The notes under the pieces: generated by a model
What the model was told of the DNA's origin: nothing
Databases searched by the model: none
What the model saw: only the letters and a program-made list of their open reading frames with translations
Translations under genes and position numbers: made by a program
Shown here: positions 47,478 through 60,300 of the stretch, in pieces
Layout of the letters: each line of letters starts with the position of its first letter
Numbering within the stretch: position 1 is the first letter of the stretch
Assembly (NCBI GenBank): GCA_036898135.1
Contig: CM072513.1
Span: forward strand, 79,256,463 to 79,320,462
Length of the DNA: 64,000 bases
Reading direction: 5' to 3'
Source of the DNA: Oncomelania hupensis
Taxonomy: Eukaryota > Mollusca > Gastropoda > Littorinimorpha > Pomatiopsidae

Positions 47478-48528
47478 ATATTTCCAAGGTACTTGAAACC
47501 ACTGATTTTTCCTCTGTTATCATATGGATAGCTTTTGGTCCAATGATTTAGTGATTAGGCTACAATTAAAGGAAACATAAATACTTGCGGCCCAAAATTT
47601 CAAAATAATCCTAATAAATTTGAAGAGTGCATTAAACTAAGTTATCCTTCATTTTAATTTCATCAAACTTATCCTTCATGTAAAAAATGTATAAGAGCTT
47701 CTGGAAAAACTATGGTAGTTACATGTTTGTTTTTTTTTAAACTGTACATCAAAATAGAAAATTAAATCAAAACGGTTATTTCTTTTTAAAAATATAAATA
47801 ACAGTTGTCAAAGTGAAAAACCAGCCCACACAATTCAAAGACTGAAGAATGATATCAACTGGATTCAGCTAGTTCATCTTGGTGCTTGCATAAAGGGCAA
47901 AAAAACAAAAACATGTCAGCTGGTGACATCCTATAAAAAAATTCTGTGCATTCACTTCCAGTTTCACAAGCATGACATCAAAAAAATAAATAACCATATT
48001 AAACAACATATTTATAACAATAATTTACAACAACACATGCAGTTCAAACCCTAGTAACATCACTAGTGATTGGACTAGTCCTTTGCAGTTTGTACTTGTT
48101 GAAAGACAGCAGTATTAGTAGTATTTTCAACCACAATCACGGTTAATATCTGTAACATGTCATTATCACACTTTCCAGAAAATACGACCAAATATATAAA
48201 CAAAGAATCAAAGAGCCCAAGGAGGTCATAATAGTCCTAAGAGTAAGAGGTTGACTGACCGAATTGTGTGGATCATTGAATGGATTTCGCATTTTGAATA
48301 TTCCATACTGTTCAAGCACAAATAGGGCTCTAGCAAAATACAATCTTACAAGCAACCGATTACAAAATTTGATAGCCCGATAAATCTTACTTAATCCTCA
48401 ATTAGATGAAAGCATACAAATACAGACGTTGTAATTAGACACATTCAAATATCCCCCAAAATAGCTGTATAACGCCATGCATGTTTCGACTGTGCGGGAA
48501 CACGACTTCCGTTGTTTATATTCGAGTC

Positions 48529-48539
48529 AACATGGCGGC
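48529..48539 (+). promoter_or_regulatory. YY1-type motif at the putative ZNF410/XPO1 promoter
   Basis: AACATGGCGGC matches the YY1 consensus AANATGGCGGC, which is frequent at TATA-less housekeeping promoters just downstream of the start site. It overlaps the first ATG of the putative ZNF410 5' exon. Confidence 0.45.
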
Positions 48540-48645
48540 GCCCTGTAGGACGTGTCTAAAAGGTAAACAATAGGTGTATTAATCAAGAAAGTATGATCAT
48601 ATGACAATTAAAGGGTTTATGGAGCAATTTAGTTCAAATTCTTAC

Positions 48646-48720
48646 CCGTTCTTCTTCTGCCGATGGCTGCTGTGGTATATGTGCTGAAAACACCCAAACT
48701 TACAAACCGGTTGAAACTGG
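48646..48720 (-). promoter_or_regulatory. Candidate XPO1 5' untranslated exon 1
   Basis: On the minus strand a good donor (GTAAG at 48645 downward) follows a stretch free of recognisable repeats, about 2.8 kb upstream of the XPO1 acceptor at 45863. The upstream limit is arbitrary. If correct, XPO1 and ZNF410 transcripts start on opposite strands within a few hundred bases and may overlap. Confidence 0.3.
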
Positions 48721-49569
48721 TAAGCGTTCGCCATGTCCGCATTTTTCCGGCAACATTCGTAAAAATCAGTACACGAAATTTTGATTGGTTATATTGTAAA
48801 AAAATAAGAGATTTTACAATTATATTACCAAAACTTGATTGATAAATACATAAAAATTAAAATGTTTATTTTGAAGCCTTCAAATATGTAAAATTAATCT
48901 TCGCTCTGAATCGGCTTTTTCCACAATTTGAGAAACGAGTCCTGATTGGCCGATATTTTTGCTTTAACGAAAACCTTGTATTAAATATAAAATAATCCTG
49001 TTAAAAGTAAGTGATATTTTACGCATATGTTCCAGCTTTTATTGTTGAGTGACTCTTATAGATACTCAATTTTTGTCATAATAAAACGTAGAACACATAT
49101 TTCTTTCAATCGGAACCATCGGAAAATTTTTCTAGATTGACCAATGAAAACAATCAGTACATTTTACTAGTAATATCGTGTGAAACCCCTTTTCTAAAAA
49201 TAGTAATCTCAAATAATTTTTCTCACTTCCGGTTGTAAGTCTGCAGTCAAACAATAACACACACAAATACACACACTCCCAAATCTTTTGTGTCGCGTGA
49301 TGTTTGCAAGACATTCTTGTCCAGGATTGCACGAGTGACAAGTAAGAACTCAATCACATTTGCTAGTTATCAAGATTGAGCTATAAATGAGATAAGATTA
49401 TTTTAGTTTTGTAAATATTAAAATAAAAGCATTATGATTATAAACATTCATTAATTTTAGCCCAACACATACATTTTCATCTCATGGAAAAGAGAAGTAT
49501 CCCCCATAAATGACAGCATGCCACCCCATACAACTTAATATTTTTGGACATGTATATAATAGACTGAGG

Positions 49570-50475
49570 TCTGACCGAGTCTGGCATGTGTGATGCAGCT
49601 CTGTTTGCTCATGAGAGTGTACAACATCAGCCCTAACATTATTTAAGTCATCAAAAGCCTCCTGTATAACAAAGCTACCAGTGCAGTCCTCCACAATAGC
49701 GCCATCGGGAACTGGTTCAGAACAACAATCGGCGTGCGTCAAGGATGCCTACTCTCTCCAGCACTCTTCAAAATCTTCCTAGAGTGCATCATGTCAGATG
49801 CCCTTGCAGATCACGAAGGCACAGTCAGCATAGAGGGTAGCGCAATCTCCATCTTCCGTTTTGTGGATGACATTGATGGATTGGCTGGAGAGGAACAAGA
49901 ACTTGGACAGGTGGTACATAGGATCGACACCACCTCCAGAGCCTTTGGAATGGAAATAATTGCAGAGAAGACCAAAATGATGGCCAACAACACCAATGGA
50001 ATCAACACTGACATCAAAGTCCATGGCCAATCCCTCAACACAGTGCATAGCTTCAAATATTTAGGAGCCATTGTATCAGACAATGGGTCCCGACAGGAAG
50101 TCCTCTTCAGGATCGCACAAACCACTGCTGCCCTAACAAGGTTGAAGTCATCTTTGGAAAGACAGGATTATGAGTCTATGAAGTCTGACAGACCATCACA
50201 CAAGCCATTGGACAACATGATGACATGCTCACAATGGTGAAGAAACTGAAACTCTGATGGTATGGCCACGTCAGCAGAACATTAGGCCTTGCAAATACCA
50301 TCCTGGCAGAAGAACAGGCAGACAGAAAAAAGGTGGGAGGACAACATTCAAGAATGAACGCTTGACACTGAGCAAAGCCATAAGGGTTGCTGAGGACAGA
50401 GAAAAATGGAGTTCACTGGTGAAACGATCATCTTTGGTGCTCCAATGACCTTTGAGTTATGGGATAGGATAGGAT
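49570..50475 (+). mobile_element. (GGATA)n LINE, RT core and 3' end
   Basis: ORF 49734-50240: MRQGCLLSPALFKIFLECIM, FRFVDDIDGLAGEEQEL (the FADD box altered to FVDD), EKTKMMANNTNGINTDI, HSFKYLGAIVSDNGSRQEV. It then loses the central C-terminus and ends in GGATAGGATAGGAT near 50462-50475. Confidence 0.85.
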
Positions 50476-51592
50476 AATAGCTTAGATTTGCAAAAGATGG
50501 CAGTATCCAGATATACTCCCCTCATCCTTGTAACAGCCTCAAGTCATTTGGCATTTAATATTTTTTTCAGTTCTTTACATTCTATTAACGGAAAAAAGGC
50601 CATAAGATACATGAACACCCACATTGCAGACAATATAAATACCTTCTTTCCGTCGGAAATATGTGACTAATGATTTTGAGGGGAGTTTATCTGGATATTG
50701 TCTGAAAGACATGCTATGGTTGCAGTTAATACTTTCTGGGAAGCAATCAGAGATCTACAGGCTGGACAGGTAATATTCACACTTACAGAATGAGAATCCT
50801 TACATTCAGAACTGAAATATATATATAATCTGTCTTGGCTCTGCTTCTGCATCTTATTTTAACTGAGCCTCCAAAATCTCTCAATTTGATCATTGCTAAA
50901 TCATTACCAGTCTAATGCCCAGTGACTTGATGCTGGAAATTAGCTTTTCTTTGATTTGTTTGTCTGATGGATACTTCTTTATATGATGTCTTTATGGATA
51001 GAGGTAGATACACAAATCATGTCGAATGACAAATTGAATATGGAATTGGGCCTCTGAACTTTGCGTGGTGGTTTTATGTGCTGTGGCTTGAAGCGTTATG
51101 GGATGGGGTGGGGAGTGTGCGAGGTAGGAAAGGGGAGAGGCTGAATGTTCGGGTTTATTTTTAGTTAAGGTGAGAGTTGAGATGAAATGGTTGAAAGGAA
51201 GTTTGGTGTTAATTGCTTTTATAAATTTATGTTTTATTCTATACTTACTGTTTTGTGTGACTGTCAATGATTGTTGTACATTGCAAATTAAATTTCCTTG
51301 CTGTTTGTTGGGACAATAAAGATTCTGATTCTGCTAATACTAGTTTATGTGTTGAGTAGGCATTAGAGGTTGTATAGCATTGTACAAGACATTGTATATT
51401 CTTTGTTTCTTGCAAGACATTTGTAAACTGGAATGCTGGGGTTGTTACATCAAGATCGGCATTTAAACATTTGCATGTTTAAGGCTGAACAGTTTACATC
51501 GTTGAACGCAACTTATTACTCTTATGCCCTACAGGAGTCATGGCTGAATGAGTTCAGAGGTCACCACTGTAATGCAGTCTTGACCTTGTACC

Positions 51593-53181
51593 ATGATGAA
51601 TGATCTTTTGACCTTGGATGTAGAGGACGGAGGTCAGGACACAAAACTGCAGCTCCACCCACTATCCCCCAAAAGTCCTGTTACCATGGACGACGAGACT
51701 GAGTCAGTTCAAAGGTCAGATACCGTTCATTCTGACATCGTCATGGCAACCTCTGGTGACCTGACCTTGAACTCCAGTGTTGGAACAACTCCTCGCATTT
51801 TACAGGTGTGGTCATGTTTTCCTTTCTAATGATGTTTCTTTCAAGTTTGCACAATGTACCTTGTTGATACAAAAACAAAATTATCTTCGTTAGTAATTTT
51901 GTTTTATGGGTCTGGGGCTATATGCAAGACGGTGCGACTGCAAGTCGTATGACAAGCGCCTCGGGGTCTGATAGCTCTCGGTCCGATAATTCTTGTCGTC
52001 TGCTGCTATTCACAAGCACCGGACAGCCTCCCACATAGCTGTTACGTTGAAACGCGAACGATAGCATGTCTGAAACGCGCACGATAGATCTAATCGTTTC
52101 GATTTGCAAAGTATTCAATAATAGAGTTTATTTACCTTTGATTTGAGTTTGCGTTGTGATTAGAGGAAGCTTTGTATAACGTTGATAATTTTAGTTGGTC
52201 GATATTATTGGAGAATTCTCTAGATTTGCCTGTTTACTGTCAATAGAAGCTTCGCGAGAAGGCGTAGAAATTTTGAGAACATGCTTGGACAGAAAGGAAA
52301 GATGTATGACGTAAGACAGTGATGACGAAGTTAGAAGCGATTGGTTAAATTGCGTCATACTCGATTGATCCAGGGTGTTCGGGAGAAGAGAGAGGCTATA
52401 TATGTGCCGCACTGTTTTGAGAGGGGGGTTGTGTTGTGTTGTTGTAAAAGTGAAAAGGCGATTGTATGCAGATGTTGATGTGTGCTGAACATAGACCAGG
52501 AATACTTAGACCGCGCAGTGACGCCTTTGGTGTGATGACGCGTCACGAGTTATGCGACTTGATTGTAACATGTGTGAAAATGGCTGCGTCACAGAGCGAA
52601 GATCTGATGGAGAGGGGGAAAATAAATCGCAGGAAGAGTTACGGTGACCACTGTGCAGCTTTGAACTGCACAAACGCAAGATTAAAGGCAGCATGCAAGG
52701 GGAAGAGTTTTTTTGGTTTCCCAAAGGAAGAAGAACGGTAAGTTCTTGAAGAAATTGTAGATCTATTCTGACAGACAAGAATCGTGATATAAAAGAATTA
52801 TGATGACCAAGACCGGTCAATGAATGGTTGTCAATGATACAAGACGGATTGGAACTAAGGTGATGTTTCGTGTAAGAAACGGTTTGGATTAGCCCTAAAA
52901 AAAAAAAAAAAAAGATTGTAAGACAGTATGAGAAAAGTAAAATTTCAGCGGCTTGTTATTTGCTGTCCACCAAACTGTGTCTGTAATTCCTCAACTTCGT
53001 ATCCTGTAATAATTAAATTAGGTTGTGGCAGAATATTCTAATATAAAACACAGATGCCAACCCTTTATTTTGTCACAGGACTCACTGAATGTATTGTCAA
53101 TTTGAATGAAATATATAGGGTTGATTGCAGGATGGTTTCATTTGTGATCACAAAAAGTTGCCTTGTTCACCTTATTTTAAA

Positions 53182-53278
<97 letters not shown>

Positions 53279-53421
53279 AATAATTACGTACCCTAATTAT
53301 TATGTTGAAATCAATCGAAGCATATTTTTGTAAATAAATGAATTTCCGTGTGCACAACTAGATTTACGTTTCGAATTAGTCAATATCTTTATTTATATTT
53401 CGATCTCTATCTCTTTCTATA

Positions 53422-53474
<53 letters not shown>

Positions 53475-56400
53475 TTATACACACTAAAACTGCCAATCAA
53501 TCCGTATGCTGTATAACCCCATACGGAACAAAAAATAATTTACGCATGTATGACACATATTCTAGACTAGTGGTTTTTTTTTTTTATATTATTATTATTT
53601 TTATTTTAACTCAATTTATCTTATACATACTGTTTATTTCAAGCAACAAAACAATGCAAAAGCCACCTATATCACGGGTTACAGTTTAGGAAGCGCTCAT
53701 AACACCCTTACGGTCAAGAGGCAGCAAGTCATGAAAAAATAAACAGATGTGCATAAAAAAAAAATTCTCAAATTTGAAAAGCCTTATTTCAAACATTTTC
53801 AACAGCAAAAGGTGAAAATCGCGGTCTAAAACATTTTTAAAAAATATATTTAAAAACCCCCATATATAGACAAGAGACTAAGAACCGAAAGCAAGCCCAT
53901 GTGAGGTTGAAGGGACGTAACTCCTCCACCGTACATCACTTCTCATAGAGGCGATATCGCGAAGTGATCTCTCTCTTCTTCCATTCTCTCTGGTGCTGAA
54001 TAAAAGTGGAAAACTTCATACGAAGACTCAGTGACTTGTATGCTGATTGGACGGGTTGCATGGATAATCGAATCCGAACTTACACTCATCAGGAGAATTC
54101 ACGCATTGGGGCTGAATCTACTACTAATAGAAAACACCACCATCAAACGGAGTGTAACAATAGCTAACGGGGGAAGTTAATTTTTTTTAAAGGGAATCCC
54201 CAAGTTTACCGTCTATCTGCACTTGCTGTGAATGCTGAATTATCCCACTGAATTTTATACCATGGAAGTGTGGCTCCCATACACCCCTTTAATATTTGAC
54301 TACCAAAATTCTGTGCCTAGTAGGTTTGTCTCTTTCATTTTCAGCAGATCTAATCTTTTAGCTAATCAGCTGACAGACCAATCAAACTGTGTTTATCGAG
54401 TACACACCTTTAAAATGGCAACAGTTATGATATTGGACGCTTCCTCTCCAGTTCAAGGATGAAAATCCATAATTTTCATGTCCGATGCTCTGTCTTGTAA
54501 TGCACACCAGCTGATTTTCAGTGAATTCTTCCCACTGCTACTATCGCACTCCTGCGAGCTAACCTTCCTTGTGAAACCATCACGTGAGACAGTGCATCAT
54601 TCAATATTTTGACGTCATTGTGATTTCCAGTTCATTGTGTCATTGTTTGTGAACACCACAGTGGATAAAATGGCGATTGTGGCAAGAAATAAATTATTTT
54701 AGGCTGTGTTTTTGTCCCTCAACGCTACTGTTGTCACAAACCTTCATATCAGAATGGAAGGCTGCCATCTTGAAATCAAAGTTATTGTACCGAGAACAGT
54801 GGTTATTGGTATGGATAGGCACCTCTAACTTTATTGCATCACAATGCCACCAATAGCCTATCCATGGTTCATGAATCCCACGCTAGGGGGTTATCGGAAG
54901 ATTTCTATTTATCAGACCAACAAAACCCTTATTGGAGGCTTTATGAATATGGCCCCTGTTGATTTAGAATGTATCACCTTTTTTAAAATTTTCACTTAAT
55001 TTCTAGTTACTTTGCCTTCAGAGAAGCCTGTATTTGTTCACAATAAGTTACATAACCCACTTGTCTATCACTTTGCCTTCCAGGGAGGCTTGGGTGGCAC
55101 TCCAGTCCTGCTGTTGACAAGTAGTGCTGGCCGGGGCACGTTTGAAGCCAGCATCCTTCTTGATGCCGCCAATTTGCCGACAGACTCACCAGGCCCTGCA
55201 TCGCCATGGCAGTCGTTGCCACTGACAAGCCTTCACTCATTGGCGCAAGCATCGCTCATCTCCGACACCCAGGAGCAGATTGCCAAACAGTTGTCTCAAG
55301 CATCCGCTCAGACGGAGAAGAAATCTCAGCGACACAACAAAGAGAGCAGCAAGAAGGACAAAAAGAAAGGAGATGGTGGTCACGATAAGATGGAGGCACC
55401 ACCCAAGAGAAAAGCTGCATCCAAAGTCAAATTTGCTAATGGTGAGTTGGGTCTTACGGTGCTACTATAATTCATTCTCGGCCCGGGATAGTGGAACAGG
55501 TATTTGGTATGGGTAGCAGCCTGAGCGTGGATCGCAATCAGGCAGGAGTTGTGTTTAAAAAGGGGTTGCTGTTGATAGAACTTAAGTTTTTTTGTCTCCT
55601 TGTGCTCAGAGGTGTACAGGAATGTGGCATCCACCCTCACATAATTATATCCACAGACAAAATAATATATATGTACCTAGTTTTGCAATAAATGCAGCCT
55701 TCTGGAGGGAATAGGAGGAGCGGGAAGGGGGGGAGACTACCAAAAAGTGTGTTGTTTCCAGCCATTGTTTAATCTATCAGCAAAAAATTGTCATACAACA
55801 CAAAATTATCCTACAGAGCTATCTCTGTTTAATAGAATGTGTGGAAGCAGCTGCTGTGGTGGAAGCAAGCTTATGACAGAGCATAGTAGATGGGAACAAG
55901 TTTAGCTGTAAAACAAAGGAACACTTTTTTTTTTAAATTGTGAATATTTATTATTACATAAGAAAATCTGACCTTCTTTGGGTATAATGCGGCAAGTACC
56001 TGTAAAGAGATATAATTTGCAGTAGCTTTGGAGTAAAACTTGTCATCAGCTGTACAAAGGTCAATGGAGAAGCAGCAGGGCCTTGATAACAGGTTGTGAG
56101 GAGTAGGTGAGCACAATTCATGGACGAAAATAATGACAGAAAATCTAAAGCTCAAGAGGAGGGAGGGTAAAAGGCAAGAGGTGAGTACAAATTGCAGTCA
56201 ATTCAGGGAGTGATTGCTTTTATTTGTGAGGGATTTTTCCATGTGGTTTTATTCAAGCTGATAGACTAACAGCATCCAGTACTTAAAGAAGTTAAATTCA
56301 AGATTTGATACTGTTTTATCTTCTACAAGGTCTACTTTTACCTACAGGTTTAGTTTTGACTGAGGTTATAAGATTATGGCCATGCGGTTTTCAGACCTAC

Positions 56401-57240
56401 GTGAGAACCTGGGCAGCCACCAGCAGCGGAAGCAGATTGCCATTTTTGAGCCAGGCCCCAGTGAGCCCAAGACTTATACCTGTAGTTACAAAGGCTGCGG
56501 ACGCAAGTTTGCATGGCAAGCACACTACAAATATCATCTTTTGGCTCACGAGTGAGTTTTCTTGACGTTCGCTCTCTCTCTCTTACACACACTATTGGCA
56601 TTTGCATAGGCACACTCACACTATCTCTCTCTCCATACAAAGGCTGCACTCAGTGCACACCCACATGGACCTAAACATGTGTGCTTATGCATGGCTATAC
56701 CCTGGCATACTAAAATGAGCTGGCGAACTAGAGCATCAATCCTTGATTTAATTGCTCCACCCTCACCATTCCATTATTATTTTTGCTGTCACAGTGTGCT
56801 CTGCAGAACATATTGTGCTGATTAATTTGCATTAATAACATTGTGACATCAGAATTATGTTACATCACTGTCCTATCCTATCCTATCCTATCCTATCCAG
56901 TAACTCGAAAGTCGTTTTCAGCACCACAGATGATCGTTTAACCAGCATACTCAATCTTACTCTGTCCTCGGCAACCCTCATGGCTTCGCTCAGTGTCAAG
57001 CCAGTCACTTCTCGAATGTTCTCCTCCCACTTCTTTTTCTGTCTCCCTCTTCTTCTGCCCTCCCTGGCACCGTGCCTTGCAGGATGGTCTTTGCAAGGCC
57101 TGATGCTCTGGTGACGTGGCCAAACCGTTGGAGCTTCCATTTCTTCATCACTGCTAAACTGAAATATTAAAGGGCCTTGTCTGAGTAAATCAGATTTTTG
57201 GAAAGAAGTTGCTTTGCTGACTTTATTACTAGATGTAGAC

Positions 57241-57309
<69 letters not shown>

Positions 57310-60300
57310 TTTATAAAAATAATACTTATTAATAATAACGTGAATTTCTATAGCTGAGCTATTATCATCCTCACTGTTCTTTACAATTTCCATGCGCCGT
57401 TGAATCCATGTGCACAGATGCAGTAGAGATTTACCTCTTTTTTTGCATTCACTGATTAGCTGCTTTGGGATCATGTATGCAACAGCGTAAAAATAAACAA
57501 AATGTATGGAGTTTTGAGTTCACGTATTTTAAGGTTACCTGGGTTTTCACTGTGCTACTCTGTTTTTACCATGGATATTTGCTGTAAATCAACTGAGGAT
57601 TAGGTCAAAGTAGGTATCTTCCTTAGATCACGCATGTGGCTACATATCTGCTTACTGTGATGATGTGAATACATATTTTCCACATACAAAACCACATTAA
57701 AAAATTATTATTAATTTTGACTCTTTTTTTCCCGATCACTGCAGAAACGATCGTCGATTTGTATGCGAGACTTGCAACAAGCGGTTTTTGACGGCCCAGC
57801 AACTGGGCGTTCACTCTCGAACGCATACTGGAGAAAAACCATTTGTTTGTGAGGCCCCAGACTGTGGCAAATCCTTCACCACTGCCGGCAACCTCAAAAA
57901 CCACAGCCGTTTGCACACTGGTAAGCTACCTCCTTTATCTTCGTTTTTCTTCTTTTTTTTGTTCTTGATTCTAACAGTACATTGATAATCCCACCCCTCC
58001 CTCTCTCTCTTCCCCACCCCCCCTCCCAAAAAAAAAAAAGCGATAACTTCATTCATATTTTCTTGTGTATGTGTCAATGAACGTCCTATCCTATCCTATC
58101 CTATCCCGTAACTTGGAGGTCATAGGGGCACCACAGATGGTTCAACCAGCATACTCCATCTTTCCCTGTCCTCAGCAACCCTGATTGTTTTGCTCAGTGT
58201 CAAACCAGTCCATTCTCGAATGTTGTCCTCCACCTCTTTTTCGGTCTCCCTCTTCTTCTATTTCCTTGCACTGTGCCTTGCAGGATGGTCTTTGCAAGAC
58301 CTGATGATCTGGTGATGTGGCCATACCATCGGAGTTTCAGTTTTTTCACCACTGTGAGCAGGTCATTGTGTTGTCCAATGGCTTGTGTGATGGTCTGTTG
58401 GACTTCGTCGTTGGTGATGTGCTGGGAATAGGAAGTGCCCAGAAGTCTTCTGTAGCACCTCATCTCCATGCTTTGTATTTTCGTTGTAGATCTGATGTGA
58501 GGGTCCATGTTTCGCAAGCATATAGGAAGATGGAGATGAGAAAGGAGCGCAGCAGTCTTACCTTGGAATGTAGACTGATGGTCCTGTCTTTCCAAATTGG
58601 CATCTGACATGATGCGCTCTAGGAAGATGTTGAAGAGTGTTGGAGAGAGTAGGCATCCCTGACGCACACCAATTGTTGTTCTGAACCAGTTTCTGATGGC
58701 GCTGTTGTGGAGGACTGCACTGGTAGCCTTGTCATACAGGCTTTTGATGACTTCAATGAACGTAAAAAAAAGATTTGGAAGTGCTTATAGTTGTTGTTGT
58801 AGTAGTTGTTGCATTTTAAATTTATTTCATATTTTATTTCATATCTCAAATGTACTTTGCCTCCCTCTCCCCTCCCCTCCCCTCCAAAAAAAATCTTTTT
58901 GTGATCATTACTATAAAGTTTAAATGGATACGTATTTGTATTTGTACAAGGGTAAACAATAGGTTGCATTCACAGCATCAAATGGTTAATGGCCTTTTCA
59001 TATGCTTATATTTTATTAGACTGATTATTTTATTTATCTTGGTGCAGGAGAGCGTCCCTTTGCCTGTGATGTTGATGGTTGCGGTCGACGGTTTGCAGAA
59101 AGTTCCAGTCTTCACAAACACTCACTCACTCACTCAGGTAAGACAGTGTGGTCTGTTAGGCAAGACATTCTGGAAACTGGAAGTTTCCCCCGCTGGAATG
59201 GAGACTGCCAAAGCCAAACATGCTGTATGACGAGGGGCCTGTAATGTCTGTATTATTTATGTATGCATTACCATGCCTGTCACTAGTGCATTTATCTCCA
59301 CATGCTCTGTATTCAAAATCTCACTGCCAAGGCTAATGTAATCCCCATCTTACTGGGCCAATCACAACCTTGTTTACACGATATTAGTATACTTAATAAT
59401 CACTGATTTAAAGAAAAAAAAAAGTGTGATTTACTTTGAAATGTTTTATTTGACTGGGATTTATTGGTGGCACACAGAAGGAATACTCCTTGGTTCATAC
59501 CTTTAATTTCTTTTATTTTTTTGGTCTTTCTTTCTTTCTTTCTTTTTTTGAGGGATCAGGTTAATCTCCAGTCATATTAGTTAATGACTTTAAACATTAA
59601 TTTTCTTTTCCTCTGCCCCCCCCCCCTCCTCCCCCCACCTCCCGCCTCCCATTTTGTTTATTTGTTTTTCGTCCACATCGTTTCCTTCTGTTGTATTTTT
59701 CTCTCTTTTTATGCTTTAAAAAATATTTATTTTTAATTTTTATGTAGATGCTATTTTATTTGAACGTAGTATTTATATAGGGTATTGTCATACAGAAATG
59801 TTGCATGCACATTTACAGTTCTACAATTGTAGCATTCATAGTTTAAAAAGTATAATTATATAGGCCCAATCGCACGTCGTTAAGTTGTGACATGGTTCAC
59901 ATTCTTCGCCTGAGAATTGGCCTGCATATCTCTGTTATTGTTTTGTTTCTGTGGTCATCAGGTATGCATGGTGTTAATCAGTGTTGGGTGTTGGCTTGTT
60001 GCACACAATGTGTGTTATGTGACCTAAGTTTAAATTCTCCTAAAAAAATAAACTATTGATATTTCTTCCCCCGTACGGATATCTACTGGTGCACATTTTT
60101 GCTAAATTGAGTAGATAGTATACTGTTCTGAAATGACGTTCTTTCAGATTGGGTCTGTGTTGAGAGGTACCTAGTAGAGCTGTAGCTAGATCAATGTCTA
60201 TAGAGCATTTCCCATTGTAGATTTTGCTTTTAACCAATGGCCAAATACTGTTAATCTGGGGACAAGAGTAAAAGTGTTCGATGTAGTCTTTCTCTTCTGT

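Larger units (their letters stand above)
48532..51592 (+). promoter_or_regulatory. Putative ZNF410 5' non-coding exons with upstream ORFs
   Basis: An exon-like stretch carries ATG at 48532 in good context and a consensus donor after 48562. The next acceptor precedes 51535. Splicing 48562 to 51535 gives a 15-codon upstream ORF that stops before the main start; a further short uORF starts in the same exon (ATG CAG TCT TGA near 51573). The main ATG at 51593 is therefore preceded by two or more uORFs. This splice is inferred from sites only. Confidence 0.45.

Noticed and set aside
48532..48562. ATG at 48532 as the true start of ZNF410
   Set aside because: Splicing to 51535 meets a stop after 15 codons, so it is treated as a uORF.
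56305..56565. ORF over finger exon 1 in another frame
   Set aside because: The finger motif is in a different frame, entered from the acceptor before 56395.
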